Shown here in pieces: positions 1 to 8,009 of a DNA stretch of 64,000 nt (the first letter of the stretch is position 1; every line of letters starts with the position of its first letter). A program made the translations under genes and the position numbers. Origin of the DNA: Dietzia natronolimnaea. Its GTDB lineage: Bacteria; Actinomycetota; Actinomycetes; Mycobacteriales; Mycobacteriaceae. Where the stretch lies: assembly GCF_039525805.1 (NCBI RefSeq), contig NZ_BAAAHZ010000006.1; one strand, written 5' to 3'. The notes beneath the pieces were generated by a model, which saw only the letters and a program-made list of their open reading frames with translations, did no database searches and was not told where the DNA came from.

Positions 1-109
1 GGCGGCCGACCTCCGCCATCCCCGACGAGGCCCGTGCCAGGCCCGCGGCGGGCCGGGACGCCCGGAGCTTCTGCACGGCGCTGGTGTCGGTCACCCGGAG
101 CGAGGCCAT
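1..109 (-). CDS. YrbE/MlaE-family permease, second subunit (partial, N-terminus only)
   Basis: Only the first 36 codons are inside the window; the gene continues past the left edge. It starts with ATG one base after the stop of the upstream YrbE gene (TGA-C-ATG), so the two are translationally close. The visible residues (MASLRVTDTS and on) are a short polar leader, as expected before the first membrane segment of a YrbE protein. The assignment as YrbE B rests mostly on position, because mce loci have two adjacent yrbE genes followed by mceA-F. What follows cannot be seen here. Confidence 0.6.
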   Translation of the reverse strand, partial: MASLRVTDTSAVQKLRASRPAAGLARASSGMAEVGR

Positions 110-110
110 G

Positions 111-920
111 TCAGTACTTCCCGACCGACGGCACGACGAGCCCGTAGACCGCCGACAGGACGGTGTTGATCACGAACACGGTGACGAAGGCCAGGACCAC
201 CGTCTCGTTGACCGCGTCCGCGACCCCGCTCGACCCGCCTCTGGCGTGCAGTCCCTTGAACGTCGCGATCAGGGCCGAGACCACCGCGAACGCGACCGAC
301 TTGGCCATCGCCATCCACAGGTCGGACGGGCGGCCGTACGCGCTGAGCGTGGACAGGAACGCCCCGGCCGACTCCCCCTGGCCGTACACCTGATAGATCA
401 GACACGCGGTCACCCCCATCGCGGTGACCAGGGCGCACATCACCAGGGAGACCAGCACGGTCGCGATGACGCGGGGCACCACGAGCCGCTCGATCACGTC
501 GAGCCCCATGACCTCCATGGCCTCGACCTCCTCGCGGATGGTGCGGGAGCCCAGGTCCGCGCAGATGGCCGAGCCGCCGACCCCGGCCAGCATGAGCGCG
601 CAGACCAGCGCCGACGCCTGCCCCACCACGACGAAGGCCACGACGGCGCCCGCGTACCCGGCCGCCCCCAGTCGGCCCGCCAACTCCCCCACCGACACGG
701 CGACGAGCACGCCGACCGGCAGCATCAGCAGCAACGCCGGCACCGAGCACACCCGCGCGACGAACAGGGCCTGGTCGCGGGTCTCGGCGAGCGAGAGCCG
801 CCCCGTGGCGACCGTGCGCACGCAGCTCAGCAGGGTGAACACCGAGTAGCCGACCAGCGATCCGACCTGTCCCGCCAGATCGACCACCGGGCCTCGGCCC
901 GCGGGGAGTTGGAAGACCAT
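111..920 (-). CDS. YrbE/MlaE-family ABC permease of an mce-type lipid import system
   Basis: Predicted 269-residue integral membrane protein, the permease half of an mce (Mam/Mla-like) ABC importer that moves lipids or sterols across the cell envelope. Several hydrophobic stretches are clear, for example VVAFVVVGQASALVCALMLA. The conserved MlaE core is visible in ADLGSRTIREEVEAMEVMG, with the EAMEVMG helix typical of YrbE proteins. The ATG at 920 follows 41 bases after the fadD-like stop and gives the usual length. Order fadD - yrbE A - yrbE B matches the start of the mycobacterial mce1 operon, where fadD5 precedes yrbE1A. The ATPase (MceG/Mkl) is normally encoded elsewhere. Confidence 0.88.
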   Translation of the reverse strand: MVFQLPAGRGPVVDLAGQVGSLVGYSVFTLLSCVRTVATGRLSLAETRDQALFVARVCSVPALLLMLPVGVLVAVSVGELAGRLGAAGYAGAVVAFVVVGQASALVCALMLAGVGGSAICADLGSRTIREEVEAMEVMGLDVIERLVVPRVIATVLVSLVMCALVTAMGVTACLIYQVYGQGESAGAFLSTLSAYGRPSDLWMAMAKSVAFAVVSALIATFKGLHARGGSSGVADAVNETVVLAFVTVFVINTVLSAVYGLVVPSVGKY

Positions 921-961
921 GTCAGTGGTATCCGGGTTCCGACGTCGACTCGGCCGCCGGG

Positions 962-2557
962 TCAGACACCCGTGGAGCCGTGCTCCGAGCGGAGCGCGCC
1001 CTTGACCACCTTGCCGCTGGCGTTGCGCGGCAGCTCCTCCACGTGCACGAGGTGCTTGGGCAGCTTGAAGCCGGCCAGTTTGTCGCGCAGCCACCCGGTC
1101 AGCTCGTCGAGGGTGATGTCCGCGCGGCCCTCCTCCTCGTGCTGGGCGACCACCGCGACGGGCACCTCGCCCCACTTCTCGTCCTTGCGACCGATCACCG
1201 CGACCTCACGGATCCGGGGGTGGCCGGCGATGACGTTCTCGACCTCTGCGCAGTAGATGTTCTCGCCGCCGGAGATGATCATGTCCTTCTTGCGGTCCAC
1301 GACGTAGACGAAGCCCTCGTCGTCCATCCGGACCAGGTCACCGGAGTGGAACCAGCCACCCTCGAAGGCCTCTGCGGTCTCCGCGGGCTTGTTCCAGTAA
1401 CCGGACATGGTGGTGGGTCCGCGGTAGACGATCTCGCCCACCTCGCCGGGACCGACCGGCTCCCCGAACGCGTCGATCACACGGGCCTGCAGGGTGGGGA
1501 TGACCTTGCCGACCGACCCGAGCTTGCGGATCGCGTCGTCACCGTCGAGCGCACAGGTGATGGGGCTCATCTCGGTCTGGCCGAACACCGCGCAGTTGAG
1601 GGCGTCCGGGAACGTCTCGGACATGGCGCGCAGGATCGTGTCCGTGGACGGGGCCGCACCCCACGAGATGTTGCGCAGCACCAGCGTCCGCGGGCGCGCC
1701 TTCTGCTCGGCGCAGACGGCCTGCCACTGCACCGGCACGAGGAAGACGCTGGTGATCCGCTCCGCCTCGAGGGTGTCGAGCAGGGCGGACGGGTCGAAGG
1801 CCTGCAGGGGGTGGACCACCGTGACGCCGCCGAGCTGGAGACTCGGGGCGATCGAACCGAGCGCCGCGATGTGGAACATCGGGGCCGCGCACAGTGCGCG
1901 CCCCTCCTCGTCGAAGAGCCGGAACACCCGGATACAGGTCAGGGACTGGGCGGTGAGGTTCTCGTAGGAGAGCATCGCGCCCTTGGGCCGACCCGTGGTG
2001 CCCGAGGTGTACATGATGAGGGCGGTGGAGTCCTCCGGGACGTCGACCGGCGGATGCGGTTCGCCCTCCTCGGCCAGCGCGTCGGCGAAGGTGGTCTGTT
2101 CCTCCGTTCCGGACTCGCCCCCGATGACGATGTGGTCTCCCGGCTCCTCACCCTGGGCACGGATCGCCCCGACGAGCGGGGCGAGCAGGGCGTCGGTGAC
2201 GACGACCTTCGGCGCGCAATCGCTCACCAGGTAGGCCAGCTCGGCCGGGGTGAGGCGGAAGTTCACCGGCACCGCGATGGCACCCAACCGGTTGATGCCG
2301 AGCACCGCCTCGACGAACTCCGGGTTGTTGAGGGTGATCAGCATGACCCGATCACCCCTGGCGACCCCACGACGGGCCAGCGCGTCGGCGAAGAGACCGC
2401 TGCGCTCGTGTAGCTGCGACCAGGTGGTGGTCTGGCCGAGGTAGCGCAGCGCCTCGCCGTCGGGGTTCATCTCGGCGTGGGTGGCCACCCACGTGTTCCA
2501 GTGGTTGCGACGGGCGGCGTGGAGTTCCGCGACGGGGTCCATGGTGGCGGTGGTCAT
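962..2557 (-). CDS. Acyl-CoA synthetase (FadD family, mce-associated)
   Basis: ATP-dependent fatty-acid or sterol side-chain CoA ligase, 531 residues, normal for the ANL superfamily. The AMP-binding P-loop TALIMYTSGTTGRPKG lies near residue 180. The later core motifs GWFHSGDLVRMDDEG and VDRKKDMIISGGENIY are present, and the C-terminal catalytic lysine motif LPRNASGKVVK is intact. It sits between the enoyl-CoA hydratase (39 bases upstream) and yrbE A, the place fadD5 holds in mce1 operons. The likely job is to activate imported acids for the beta-oxidation enzymes encoded upstream. Substrate length cannot be read from sequence. Confidence 0.9.
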   Translation of the reverse strand: MTTATMDPVAELHAARRNHWNTWVATHAEMNPDGEALRYLGQTTTWSQLHERSGLFADALARRGVARGDRVMLITLNNPEFVEAVLGINRLGAIAVPVNFRLTPAELAYLVSDCAPKVVVTDALLAPLVGAIRAQGEEPGDHIVIGGESGTEEQTTFADALAEEGEPHPPVDVPEDSTALIMYTSGTTGRPKGAMLSYENLTAQSLTCIRVFRLFDEEGRALCAAPMFHIAALGSIAPSLQLGGVTVVHPLQAFDPSALLDTLEAERITSVFLVPVQWQAVCAEQKARPRTLVLRNISWGAAPSTDTILRAMSETFPDALNCAVFGQTEMSPITCALDGDDAIRKLGSVGKVIPTLQARVIDAFGEPVGPGEVGEIVYRGPTTMSGYWNKPAETAEAFEGGWFHSGDLVRMDDEGFVYVVDRKKDMIISGGENIYCAEVENVIAGHPRIREVAVIGRKDEKWGEVPVAVVAQHEEEGRADITLDELTGWLRDKLAGFKLPKHLVHVEELPRNASGKVVKGALRSEHGSTGV

Positions 2558-2596
2558 GATTCGGCCTTTCGTGGGCGGTGAGGGTGGAGGACCGGG

Positions 2597-3394
2597 TCAG
2601 GAGAATTCGGGGCGTCTCTTCTCGAGGATCGAGGCGACCCCTTCGGCGAAGTCGTCGGACACCAGGAGCTCGCACTGTCCCTCGTGCTCGCGGGCCAGCG
2701 CGGCGTCCAGCTCGGCGAGTGTGGCCCCGGTGACCGACTTCTTGGTGAGTTCCAGGGCGCGGCGGGGGCCGCGGGCCAGCCGGCGGGCGAGCTTGGCGGC
2801 GGCGGGGCGCAGGTCCGCGGCGGGCAGGACGTCGAGCGCCAGACCCACCTGCTGGGCCTCCGCTGCCGCCACGGCGTCCCCGCGCAGCAGCATCCGGGAG
2901 GCGACCGAGCGGCCGACCGCCGCGGGAAGGAGCACGCTGGCCCCGCCGTCCGGCATGAGGCCGATGTTGGTGAACGCGAACAGCAGGTACGCGTCGTCGG
3001 ACATGAGAACGAGGTCGGAGGCCAGCGCCAGCGAGACGCCCACCCCCGCCGCCGGACCGTTGACCGCGGCGATCACCGGGACCGGGGCGGTCAGCACCGC
3101 CCGCACCAGCTCGGCGGCGCTGGTCATGGTGGCCTCGGGGCTGGGCGCCTCGTCCGTCCCGGCCCCGTCCCGGATGGCCTGCAGGTCCGCCCCGGTGGTG
3201 AACGCCCCGCCCTCGCCGGCGAGCACGATGACCCTGGTGTCGGGGTCCAGGCTCTGCTCGGAGATGATCTCCACCAGTGCGCTCACCGTCGGGTGGTCGA
3301 GCGCGTTCATCCGGTCGGGTCGGTTGATGCTGATAGTCGCGACACCCAGGTCGTCGCGGTCGACCATGACCGCGTCCCGGCCCGTGGGGGTCAT
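2597..3394 (-). CDS. Enoyl-CoA hydratase/isomerase family protein
   Basis: A 265-residue crotonase-fold protein. The fold is visible in DLGVATISINRPDRMNALD at the N-terminus, the oxyanion-hole segment EGGAFTTGADLQAI, and the second oxyanion segment AAVNGPAAGVGVSLALASD. The usual second catalytic glutamate region reads FTNIGLMPDGGASVLLPAAV; an Asp replaces the Glu often seen there, so isomerase or atypical hydratase activity is possible. It starts with an ATGA overlap on the stop of the NPD-type flavoprotein, so co-translation is likely. Role inferred: hydration or isomerisation of an enoyl-CoA in the operon's beta-oxidation path. Confidence 0.88.
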   Translation of the reverse strand: MTPTGRDAVMVDRDDLGVATISINRPDRMNALDHPTVSALVEIISEQSLDPDTRVIVLAGEGGAFTTGADLQAIRDGAGTDEAPSPEATMTSAAELVRAVLTAPVPVIAAVNGPAAGVGVSLALASDLVLMSDDAYLLFAFTNIGLMPDGGASVLLPAAVGRSVASRMLLRGDAVAAAEAQQVGLALDVLPAADLRPAAAKLARRLARGPRRALELTKKSVTGATLAELDAALAREHEGQCELLVSDDFAEGVASILEKRRPEFS

Positions 3395-4380
3395 CGGACC
3401 GTCTCCGCGGCGGCGACCATGCCGGCCAGCCGGTCGGTGATGATCGACTCGGCCTCGGCCATCATGCGGTCGACCAGCTCGGCCGCGGTGGGCACGTCGT
3501 CGATCAGGCCCTGGCACTGACCCGCCGACCAGATGCCGGCGTCCAGGTCGCCGTCCTCGAAGACCTTGCGGCCCCGGGCCCCGGCGACGAGGTGCTGGAT
3601 GTCGGAGAACTCCACGCCCTCGGCCTCCCTGGCCACCACTTCCGCCGAGACGGCGTTCGCCGCGACCCGCGCGGTGTTGTGCAGCGTGCGGAAGATGAGC
3701 GTGGTGTCGAGCTCGGAGTTGGCGACGATCTGCTGCTTGACCTGGTCCGCGACCGGCGATTCGGCCGTGCACATGAACCGCGTCCCCATGTTGGCGCCGT
3801 CGGCCCCCAGGGCCAGTGCGGCCACGAGGCCGCGGGCGTCGGCGATGCCTCCGGACGCCAGCATCGGGATGGTCAGCCGGGCCGCCGCGGCGGGGATGAG
3901 CACCAGACCGGGGACGTCGTCCTCACCGGGATGTCCGGCGCACTCGAAGCCGTCGATCGACACGGCGTCCACGCCGAGCTTCTCCGCCTTGAGTGCGTGC
4001 CGCACGGAGGTGCACTTGTGGATGACCTTGACGCCGGCGGCGTGGAAGACAGGGAGATGGTCTTTGGGGTTGGACCCGGCGGTCTCGACGATCTTCACGC
4101 CCGACTCGACGATCGCCTGGCGGTACTCCGCGTACGGGGGCGGCGTGATCGACGGGAGGATCGTGAGGTTGACCCCGAAGGGCTGGTCGGTCATCTCCCG
4201 GCACCGGGCGATCTCGCGGACCAGGTCCTCGGGCGTCGGCTGGGTGAGCCCGGTGATGATGCCCAGCGCCCCCGCCTCGGACACGGCGGCCGCGAGTTCG
4301 GCGCGGCCGACCCACATCATGCCGCCCTGGACGATCGGATGACGGACGCCGAACTCCTCGGTGAAGCGGGTACGGATCAC
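3391..4380 (-). CDS. NPD/nitronate monooxygenase-family flavoprotein
   Basis: A 329-residue FMN-binding TIM-barrel protein of the 2-nitropropane dioxygenase family. Recognisable parts are the start FGVRHPIVQGGMMWVG, the SIDGFECAGHPGEDD loop with the family's conserved GHxG histidine, and the phosphate-binding end IPMLASGGIADARGLVAALALGADG with GTRFMCTAES. The GTG start overlaps the fadB stop by GTGA. Such proteins are common inside mycobacterial lipid operons, where oxidation of nitronates is unlikely to be the real job; enoyl-thioester redox chemistry or detoxification are alternatives. Family confident, substrate unknown. Confidence 0.85.
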   Translation of the reverse strand: MIRTRFTEEFGVRHPIVQGGMMWVGRAELAAAVSEAGALGIITGLTQPTPEDLVREIARCREMTDQPFGVNLTILPSITPPPYAEYRQAIVESGVKIVETAGSNPKDHLPVFHAAGVKVIHKCTSVRHALKAEKLGVDAVSIDGFECAGHPGEDDVPGLVLIPAAAARLTIPMLASGGIADARGLVAALALGADGANMGTRFMCTAESPVADQVKQQIVANSELDTTLIFRTLHNTARVAANAVSAEVVAREAEGVEFSDIQHLVAGARGRKVFEDGDLDAGIWSAGQCQGLIDDVPTAAELVDRMMAEAESIITDRLAGMVAAAETVR

Positions 4381-6587
4381 GGCTGGACCTCCTCGTAGGT
4401 GCCGCCGGAGGCGGCCTTGGACCGCAGGGACTCCGGCGGGGTGAAACGGTCCCCGTAGCGCTCGGCGAGCTCCTCGGCGCGGGCGACGAAGCCGGGCAGG
4501 CCGCCCGGGTACTGGTCCATGTAGCGGGCGACGCCGCCGGTCCAGCCCGGGAAGCCGATGCCCAGGATCGAGCCGACGTTGGCGTCGGTGGTGGTCTCCA
4601 GCACGCCCTCGTCGAGGCACTTGACGGTCTCGATCGCCTCGGCGAACAGCATCCGGTCGATCGCGTCCTGCAGCGGGATCTCGGTGGCGGGGCCGAAAGC
4701 CTCCGCCAGTCCCGGCCAGAGTCCGGCGCGCTTGCCGTCGGTGTACTCGTAGAAGCCGGCGCCGGTGGAGCGGCCCTTGCGGTCGTACTCGTCGATCATC
4801 GTGTCGAGTACGGCGTTGCCCGGGTGGTCGGGCAGCGGCCGGCCCTCTGCCTCGGCCGCCTGGCGGGTCTCGTCACGGATCTTGCGGGGCAGGGTCAACG
4901 TGAGTTCGTCCATCAGCGCGAGCACCGGCGCCGGGTAGCCGGCCTGCGAGGAGGCCTGTTCGACGGTGGGCGCGGGGACGCCCTCGGCGAGCAGCGCCAT
5001 GCCCTCACTGGTGAAGGTCCCGATGACCCTCGAGGTGAAGAACCCGCGGGAGTCGTTGACGACGATGGGGGTCTTGCCGATCTGCGCGACCAGGGCCAGG
5101 GCGCGCCCGAGGGCGTCCTCCGAGGTCTCGGCGCCCTTGATGATCTCGACCAGCGGCATCTTGTCGACGGGCGAGAAGAAGTGCAGGCCGATGAAGTCGG
5201 CCGGCCGGTCGACGCCGCCCGCGAGCATGGTGATGGGAAGGGTCGAGGTGTTGGAGCACAGCAGCGCGTCCGGGGCGATGTGCGGCGCGATCTCCGCGAA
5301 CACCGTCTCTTTGACCTTCGGGTCCTCGAACACGGCCTCGATGACGGCCTGCGCACCGGAGGCGGCCGCGGCGTCGGTGGTGGGGGTGATGCGCGCCAGG
5401 AGCGCCTCGCCCTTCGCCTGGGCGGCGTCCCGGGCCTCGCCCTCGGCGGCGCGGGCGACGGTCTTGGCGACGAGCTTCTCCGAATAGCCCTTGCCCCGCT
5501 CGGCGGCCGACTGGTCGATGTCCTTGAGGACGACCTCCATACCGGCCTTGGCGCACACGTAGGCGATCGCCGCGCCCATCATCCCGGCACCCAGGACCAC
5601 GACCTTGGTGATCGGTTCGCGGTCAGCCGACCCGTACGCCTTCGCGAGGCCGTTGGCCTTCTGCAGGTCGAAGAAGAACGCGCGGATCATGTTCTTGGCG
5701 GTCTGTCCGGTGGCGAGTCCGGCGAAGTAGCGGGCCTCGATCGCCTGGGCGGCGGCGAAGTCCACCCCGGCGCCCTCCACGGCCGCGGCCATGATCGCGA
5801 CGGGGGCCGGGTACGGGGCGCCCTTGAGTTGCTTGCGCAACATCGCGGGGAACGCGGGGAGGGTGGCGCCGAGCGCCGGGCTCGACGGCGTGCCCCCGGG
5901 CATGCGGTAGCCCTTGCGGTCCCACGGCTGGGTCGCCGCCTCGGGATCGTCGGCGTTGGCGGCGATCCACGCCTTCGCCGCGGGCACCAGGTCGTCGGGG
6001 CCGGCCACCAGCTCGTCGACGAGCCCGAGCTCGTGGGCCCTGCCCGGACGCAGGCGCCTGCCCTCGAGCAGCACCTCCGTCAGGGCCGTGGCCACACCGA
6101 GCATGCGCACGGTGCGGACGATCCCGCCGCCACCGGGCAGCAGACCGAGGCTCACCTCGGGTAGGCCCAGCTGGATCGCGGGCGAGTCCACCACGATCCG
6201 GTGGTGGGTGGCCAGCGCGATCTCGAGACCACCGCCGAGCGCGGCACCCGCGATGGCGGCCACGACGGGCTTACCCAGGGTCTCCAGTCGCCGCAGTGGC
6301 GCCTTGGCCCGCTCGACGGTGGCCACGGCCAGGTCCGCCCCGTCAGCGGGGATCGACAGGATGTCGCCCAGGTCGCCGCCGGCGAAGAAGGTCTTCTTGG
6401 CGGAGGTCAGGATCACGCCGGTGATCTCGTCGACCTCGGAGGCGAGCCTGTCGACGGCCGCCTCCATGGACGCCAGGTAGTCGGCGTTCATGGTGTTGGC
6501 GCTCTGGCCCGGATCGTCCATGGTCAGGACGACGACGCCGTCGGCGTCGCGCTCGTAGGTGATGGTGTTGGTGAATTCACTGCTCAT
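4377..6587 (-). CDS. fadB: FadB-type multifunctional enoyl-CoA hydratase / 3-hydroxyacyl-CoA dehydrogenase
   Basis: A 736-residue fusion that performs hydration and NAD-dependent dehydrogenation steps of beta-oxidation. The N-terminal crotonase domain (about 10-280) contains AKKTFFAGGDLGDI and AIAGAALGGGLEIALATHH. The Rossmann domain begins near residue 325 with KVVVLGAGMMGAAIAYVCA, followed by the dehydrogenase signature FIGLHFFSPVDKMPLVEI and a C-terminal helical domain. I chose ATG 6587 (MSSEFTNTI), with AAGGA upstream; an in-frame TTG at 6611 would add eight residues. It lies 42 bases after the thiolase stop, so FadB and FadA may act as a complex, as known for this enzyme pair. Confidence 0.93.
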   Translation of the reverse strand: MSSEFTNTITYERDADGVVVLTMDDPGQSANTMNADYLASMEAAVDRLASEVDEITGVILTSAKKTFFAGGDLGDILSIPADGADLAVATVERAKAPLRRLETLGKPVVAAIAGAALGGGLEIALATHHRIVVDSPAIQLGLPEVSLGLLPGGGGIVRTVRMLGVATALTEVLLEGRRLRPGRAHELGLVDELVAGPDDLVPAAKAWIAANADDPEAATQPWDRKGYRMPGGTPSSPALGATLPAFPAMLRKQLKGAPYPAPVAIMAAAVEGAGVDFAAAQAIEARYFAGLATGQTAKNMIRAFFFDLQKANGLAKAYGSADREPITKVVVLGAGMMGAAIAYVCAKAGMEVVLKDIDQSAAERGKGYSEKLVAKTVARAAEGEARDAAQAKGEALLARITPTTDAAAASGAQAVIEAVFEDPKVKETVFAEIAPHIAPDALLCSNTSTLPITMLAGGVDRPADFIGLHFFSPVDKMPLVEIIKGAETSEDALGRALALVAQIGKTPIVVNDSRGFFTSRVIGTFTSEGMALLAEGVPAPTVEQASSQAGYPAPVLALMDELTLTLPRKIRDETRQAAEAEGRPLPDHPGNAVLDTMIDEYDRKGRSTGAGFYEYTDGKRAGLWPGLAEAFGPATEIPLQDAIDRMLFAEAIETVKCLDEGVLETTTDANVGSILGIGFPGWTGGVARYMDQYPGGLPGFVARAEELAERYGDRFTPPESLRSKAASGGTYEEVQP

Positions 6588-6629
6588 TGGGGGTTTTCTC
6601 GTCCTTGTCAAGGCTGGCGGCCGGGTCGT

Positions 6630-7847
6630 CTACAGGCGTTCGATGATGGTGGCGATGCCCATGCCGGCACCCACGCACAGGGTCGCGAGGGCGTAGCGGG
6701 CGTCGCGGCGTTCCAGCTCGTCCAGGGCGGTGCCGAGGATCATCGCGCCGGTCGCGCCGAGGGGGTGCCCCATGGCGATCGCGCCGCCGTTGACGTTGAT
6801 CTTCTCCATGGGGACCTCTAGGTCCTTGGCGAATTTCATCGGCACGGCGGCGAACGCCTCGTTGACCTCGAACAGGTCGATGTCGTCGATCGTCAGGCCG
6901 GCTTTGGCGAGGGCCTTGCGGGCGGCCGGGGTGGGGCCGGTGAGCATGATCGTGGGCTCCGAACCGATGACGGCGGCCGAGACGATCCTGGCGCGCGGCG
7001 CGAGGCCGTTGCGCTCGCCGGCCTCGGCGTTGCCGATGAGCATCGCGGTGGCACCGTCGACGATCCCGGAGGAGTTCCCGGCGTGATGGACGTGGTCGAT
7101 GCGCTCGACCGAGTGGTACTTCTGCAGCGCCACGGCGTCGAAACCGGCCTGCTCACCGAGGGCGGCGAACGACGGCCGGAGTGACGCGAGATCGTCGGCG
7201 GTGGTGCCCCGCCGGATGTGCTCGTCATGGTCGAGCACGACCAGACCGGCGGAGTCGACCACCGGGATGACCGAGCCCGCGAAGCGGCCCTCGTCCCAGG
7301 CGGCGGAGGCGAGCTCCTGCGACCGCGCGGCGAACTCGTCGACGTCCCCGCGGGAGAAGCCCTCCATCGTGGCGATGAGGTCCGCGCCGATGCCCTGGGG
7401 AACGAACGAGGTGGAGTAGTTGACCCGGGGGTTCTGCGCCCAGGCGCCGCCGTCGGAGCCCATCGGGACCCGCGACATCGACTCCACGCCACCGGCGACG
7501 ACGAGGTCCTCCCACCCCGCGCGGACCTTCTGCGCGGCCAGGTTGACGGCCTCGAGCCCGGAGGCACAGAAGCGGTTCTGCTGCACCCCGGCCACCGTCT
7601 CGGGCAGTCCGGCGGCGAGGGCCGCGATGCGGGGCAACACCGCGCCCTGCTCACCGACCGGACCGACGATGCCCATGACGACGTCCTCGATCTGTGCGGG
7701 ATCGAGACTGCTGTTGCGCTCGACCAGCGAACGCAGCACGCCGACGGCGAGGTCGATCGGGGCGACGCTGTACAGGGAACCGCTGGACTTGCCCTTACCG
7801 CGTGGCGTGCGCACCGCGTCGTAGATGTAGGCCTCGGGCACTGACAT
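6630..7847 (-). CDS. fadA: Acetyl-CoA C-acyltransferase (thiolase, FadA-type)
   Basis: A 405-residue thiolase that cleaves 3-ketoacyl-CoA to acetyl-CoA and a shortened acyl-CoA. The acylated cysteine is in QNRFCASGLEAVNLA (about residue 92). The GHPLGATGA histidine motif is near 360 and the second cysteine is in CVGAGMGIATIIERL at the C-terminus, so the catalytic set is complete. It is the first gene of the long minus-strand lipid operon. The start ATG at 7847 gives the usual MSVPEAYIYDAVRTPRG beginning. The promoter and operator in the 162-bp gap to the tetR gene should control it and everything downstream. Confidence 0.93.
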   Translation of the reverse strand: MSVPEAYIYDAVRTPRGKGKSSGSLYSVAPIDLAVGVLRSLVERNSSLDPAQIEDVVMGIVGPVGEQGAVLPRIAALAAGLPETVAGVQQNRFCASGLEAVNLAAQKVRAGWEDLVVAGGVESMSRVPMGSDGGAWAQNPRVNYSTSFVPQGIGADLIATMEGFSRGDVDEFAARSQELASAAWDEGRFAGSVIPVVDSAGLVVLDHDEHIRRGTTADDLASLRPSFAALGEQAGFDAVALQKYHSVERIDHVHHAGNSSGIVDGATAMLIGNAEAGERNGLAPRARIVSAAVIGSEPTIMLTGPTPAARKALAKAGLTIDDIDLFEVNEAFAAVPMKFAKDLEVPMEKINVNGGAIAMGHPLGATGAMILGTALDELERRDARYALATLCVGAGMGIATIIERL

Positions 7848-7915
7848 GGATGGGTTGTCCCTTCCGTCCCGAGCCGGTCTGCGACGACGCACTCAAGACA
7901 CTCACATGGATTCGA

Positions 7916-7931
7916 TCACATATATCTGTGA
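7916..7931. promoter_or_regulatory. Palindromic operator candidate of the lipid operon
   Basis: TCACATATATCTGTGA has perfect 5-bp arms (TCACA/TGTGA) around a 6-bp AT-rich centre. It lies immediately downstream of the -10 of the minus-strand promoter at 7942-7970, overlapping the expected first transcribed bases, a typical place for a repressor. The divergent tandem-TetR gene is the obvious candidate. A near copy begins at 13106 before the aldehyde dehydrogenase operon. Confidence 0.6.
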
Positions 7932-7941
7932 ATTCGGGTTT

Positions 7942-7970
7942 ACTATGGCCACTGTATCCGCTGTTGTCAA
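7942..7970 (-). promoter_or_regulatory. Sigma-70-type promoter of the thiolase-to-mce operon
   Basis: On the minus strand TTGACA (7970-7965) is separated by exactly 17 bases from CATAGT (7947-7942). Transcription would start near 7935 and give a leader of roughly 90 bases before the thiolase ATG. This is one of the best promoter matches I found in the window. Confidence 0.65.
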
Positions 7971-8009
7971 GATCACACCCCGATCCGCCCTCACGAGATC
8001 CGAGAGGTC

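Noticed and set aside
7916..7931. TCACA-N6-TGTGA read as a CRP/GlxR site
   Set aside because: The half-sites are in the opposite orientation to the CRP consensus TGTGA-N6-TCACA, and the copy at 13106 keeps only one half.
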